64,000 bases of DNA from Micropterix aruncella (lineage: Eukaryota; Arthropoda; Insecta; Lepidoptera; Micropterigidae): positions 32,872,116-32,936,115 of the forward strand of contig OX155961.1 in assembly GCA_944548615.1 (NCBI GenBank), in the 5' to 3' direction. The position numbers and the translations under genes are program-made. The number at the start of each line of letters is the position of its first letter. The stretch's first letter is position 1. A model generated the notes under the pieces. It made no database searches, had not been told where the DNA came from, and saw nothing but the letters and a program-made list of their open reading frames with translations. Of this stretch, positions 61,540 to 64,000 are shown one piece after another.

Positions 61540-62380
61540 ATAAACAGCTTCGGCCGCACTTCTATTCCGCTGGACGCACGTTCTCCGTTTTGAGTACCTT
61601 AGCATAAACTGCCGTCCGGCTATCGTAAAAATTATTCCAGAAATTATAAACCCTTTCCGCAAGGGGTTGTGTCTTTCCAAACATCGTTTCGCTGTTGGCT
61701 GTTGCCAAACCTATCTAACAATGGCTGTCTTTAACAATAAATACATTTTATTATTCAATAATATTTACATGTGATATTACAACGCATTCAATAATAACAT
61801 CTCACATCAGCTCACGTTACCATTTTACTCATTGTATAATAGAAAAAAATTGAGAATTAATGGTTTGTTTGAGAGTTAATGTTTAAATGAATCAATACTC
61901 CTCTCCACTTAATGTTCTTATTCCAGACTGCGGTGGCTCGGGTGGAAGTAGGCGATTAACAATAGTGTTGGCTAAATACGAAGCGTGCTTTATTGTGCAA
62001 TGTGCACGCTCTTTATCGCGGTCGAAAGCAACTCCAACTGATTTTCTATAAAATCAATGGCAACTTATATCGGTGCACGCGTACTCTATCTCGCGGTATA
62101 ATAGTCCAGTAAAATTTTCTGAAAAACGACCTTTTAGAAGCAAATCATGTAACTTTTGGGCAACAGGTCTCTTTTTCCTATTTCGACCCGGCTGAGTCTA
62201 AAAATGCCGGTTGCCTAAGCGAAATACCGACCGGAAGTGAGATATCTAATATGGCGCTGAAACCAGAAATCGGCGCTGTAAAGGCCCACTTTGACATAGG
62301 AACGCTTCCAATATATCTAGGAGTATGTTTTTGAGTACGGGGAATTAAAAAATACACTGGAAAAAACATTGATCTGGTAT
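61540..62380. other. Intergenic
   Basis: No gene recognised. Confidence 0.45.
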
Positions 62381-62382
62381 TT

Positions 62383-62418
62383 CAAGATGGCGGCCAAGAT
62401 GGCGGCCAAGATGGCGCC
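62383..62418 (+). promoter_or_regulatory. Three tandem YY1/PHO-like motifs (12-bp period)
   Basis: CAAGATGGCGGC, CAAGATGGCGGC, CAAGATGGCGCC. The unit equals the YY1 consensus AANATGGCGGC and contains the insect PHO core GCCAT on the other strand. A further ATATGGCGC is at about 62,250. It could also be a trivial 12-bp repeat inside a transposon. Confidence 0.35.
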
Positions 62419-62419
62419 A

Positions 62420-63230
62420 ACACCATATTTTTCGTACAAACGAGCGTAACGCGTCTCGATATAAGTTTTTAAACATGAGGAATTTAAAAAATAACTTTTA
62501 AACAACATTGAGCTAAACTTTGATTCAAATCTTTTCGAAAATGGAACAAACAGCTACTTTTTGCCAACAACAACTTACAGAAACTAAAAAAGATTACTGT
62601 GGGTCTCCAGAATTAGGTTAAAGTAAAAATGAGAGCTCTTTTTCGATATTTTGAATAGACTATAACTGCAACTGCCTGCTGGACTGCGGGCCCAGGGGTT
62701 ACGATGAGGAGAGGGAGGTGAGTGCGGCATGCGGATGCAATGACGTGTATTTTTGGGTAGCAACTGCATTAAAGCATTTTTCGTCTTTCGTTATCGCTTA
62801 CGTCGCTGCCACAATACTTTATTGAACCTTGCATGCTAAATGAGTACAAGTTATTACACTACTTATCATCAAACATTAATTTATAACATAGACCTATGCA
62901 TTACGACTTAAGAATAATAAGAAATAGATGGCAAATTCTTAGTCTTTCATCGTGGCGCATTTTCTTAGGGCTTCGGAATTATTAGTAGAATTTTTAATAT
63001 ATGTTGAAAATGCTTGCAGCTTTCAAGTCGGTTGCTTCTGTTAAAATCTATTGCTTTTTAAATCTATATTATAACATCAGCTGCGACCGACATAATTTTT
63101 GGCTGAAATGGTCCAAACAGCCTCATTTTTCGCCTCGATACTTATGTCCGGATGAAGGGAGAGCAGGGCAAGATCTACGAGACCATATTCGTAGGTACTT
63201 TTTTTTATCAAATATGGTCTTATTATACGT
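62420..63230. other. Intergenic
   Basis: No gene recognised. Confidence 0.45.
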
Positions 63231-63234
63231 CTGT

Positions 63235-63613
63235 CCATCAAAAATGGAGTGTACTGTGTTCAGGGTTCATCTATGTATGCTTTCCGTTTCTTTATTTCAC
63301 TATAACATCTAAACGCTCAAACCGATTTAGAAGCATTTATATTGTTAGAACCGGTATATTTTCCCGAGTGTCATAGGGTACATTAACTTTCAAAATATCA
63401 AGTAAATAGTTGTCTAAGTGTCCAAATCTCCAAATGTCAATAATTTAACATAAATATATTGTGTTTAGTGCCAAATATAAGGTCTGATTTAGTACATTTC
63501 AAAAATATATATTTATCCATATGGATACATATATAAATAACAAAAAAAATATAAAGGTCCGTAAAAAAACAATTATAAATAGAGTAGTTCACTTTTTGTA
63601 ACAGAAATCGTGT
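63235..63613 (+). mobile_element. R1-C: 0.38-kb TIR element, copy 3
   Basis: Aligns with R1-A and R1-B from ATACGTCTGTCCATC through ATCTATGTATGCTTTCCG, CGATTTAGAAGC and GTTCACTTTTTGTAACAG to TCGTGT. The left TIR is the most diverged. At the position where R1-B has the long TA tract, this copy has only ATATATATTTATCCATATGG. Confidence 0.75.
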
Positions 63614-64000
63614 TTTTTAATTATTTTAATACATTTACTTGTTTTTTTAGGCTTAAGAAGCTTCTCTCTACGGCAGTATTAGACTATATTTGGAAGCATT
63701 GCCAGGTTTGAGAACTGGCATCGATCACATACTGCAATCGCCTCTATGGCAATTTTTGGATTTCTACTTTATTTCAAATCTCCCCCCACCCCATTTATAG
63801 GTATAATTCTCTTTAAAAAATCACATAACATTAATAGATAAACATAATTAATACGTTGAACACCATGACGGACACCATGTGTCCGACAGCATACTTTCCC
63901 CCGGGGCCGCGCCAATAAATCTAGAATCGTCCAAAAATCGTTGAGGTGCTTTATCACAAAAAAAAATCAGTAAATAACTCAAAAATATTGGGTGACTTAC
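63614..64000. other. Intergenic to window end
   Basis: No gene recognised. CTCCCCCCACCCC at about 63,780 is a short C-rich run. Confidence 0.45.

Overview
This window looks like an intergenic, transposon-dense stretch of an insect nuclear genome, most likely a moth or butterfly (Lepidoptera). The evidence is AT-rich DNA with spliceosomal intron signals, a piggyBac and Helitrons, RTE- and CR1/Jockey-type LINE tails, the moth-type SINE body with the words GTCGTAAAAGGCGACTAAGG and GCCCAGCAGTGGGA, and very long (TA)n tracts. I see no intact conventional host gene. The only candidate host exon is a short one at 44.1 kb with a CpG-rich upstream region.

Layout. 1-8.07 kb: a Ty3/gypsy-like LTR element with near-identical LTRs and only the C-terminus of integrase left. 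8.4-12.1 kb: a 609-bp satellite in two direct and four inverted copies, bracketed by (TA)n. 12.7-13.6 kb: a LINE tail, (TA)n and a 0.4-kb TIR element. 17.03-24.47 kb: a complete but non-coding LTR retrotransposon with 1,975-bp LTRs that differ by one base. 24.9-27.5 kb: an RTE tail, then a 5'-truncated LINE inside a repeat whose paralogue at 16.7 kb is the empty site. 30.1-31.0 kb: a PIF/Harbinger derivative with near-perfect TIRs. 31.1/37.3 kb: an inverted pair of 0.59-kb elements. 32.6, 38.4, 43.1 and 47.1 kb: copies of a tail-less retroposon family (here 'S1') with 11-16-bp target-site duplications. 34-41 kb: nested CR1/Jockey tails, a (TA)n-bearing TIR element and a GC-rich island. 44.8-51.7 kb: a 118-bp minisatellite and a 1.1-kb tandem array. 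51.9-59.4 kb: a Helitron split by a 6.4-kb piggyBac. 60-64 kb: minisatellite, MITE, Helitron end and a third TIR-element copy.

The most informative object is the piggyBac at 52,635-59,061. It has TTAA on both sides, related TIRs, subterminal repeats and a predicted four-exon transposase of about 920 residues with a long acidic N-terminus and a C-terminal Cys/His finger. Its frame breaks once by -1, next to a classical A AAA AAG slippery heptamer. The Helitron reading frame resumes on the two sides of the TTAA, which independently fixes the piggyBac boundaries.

Limits: everything was read by eye. Family names rest on protein motifs, TIRs and TSDs, not on a search. Percentages, ages and expression are not claimed.
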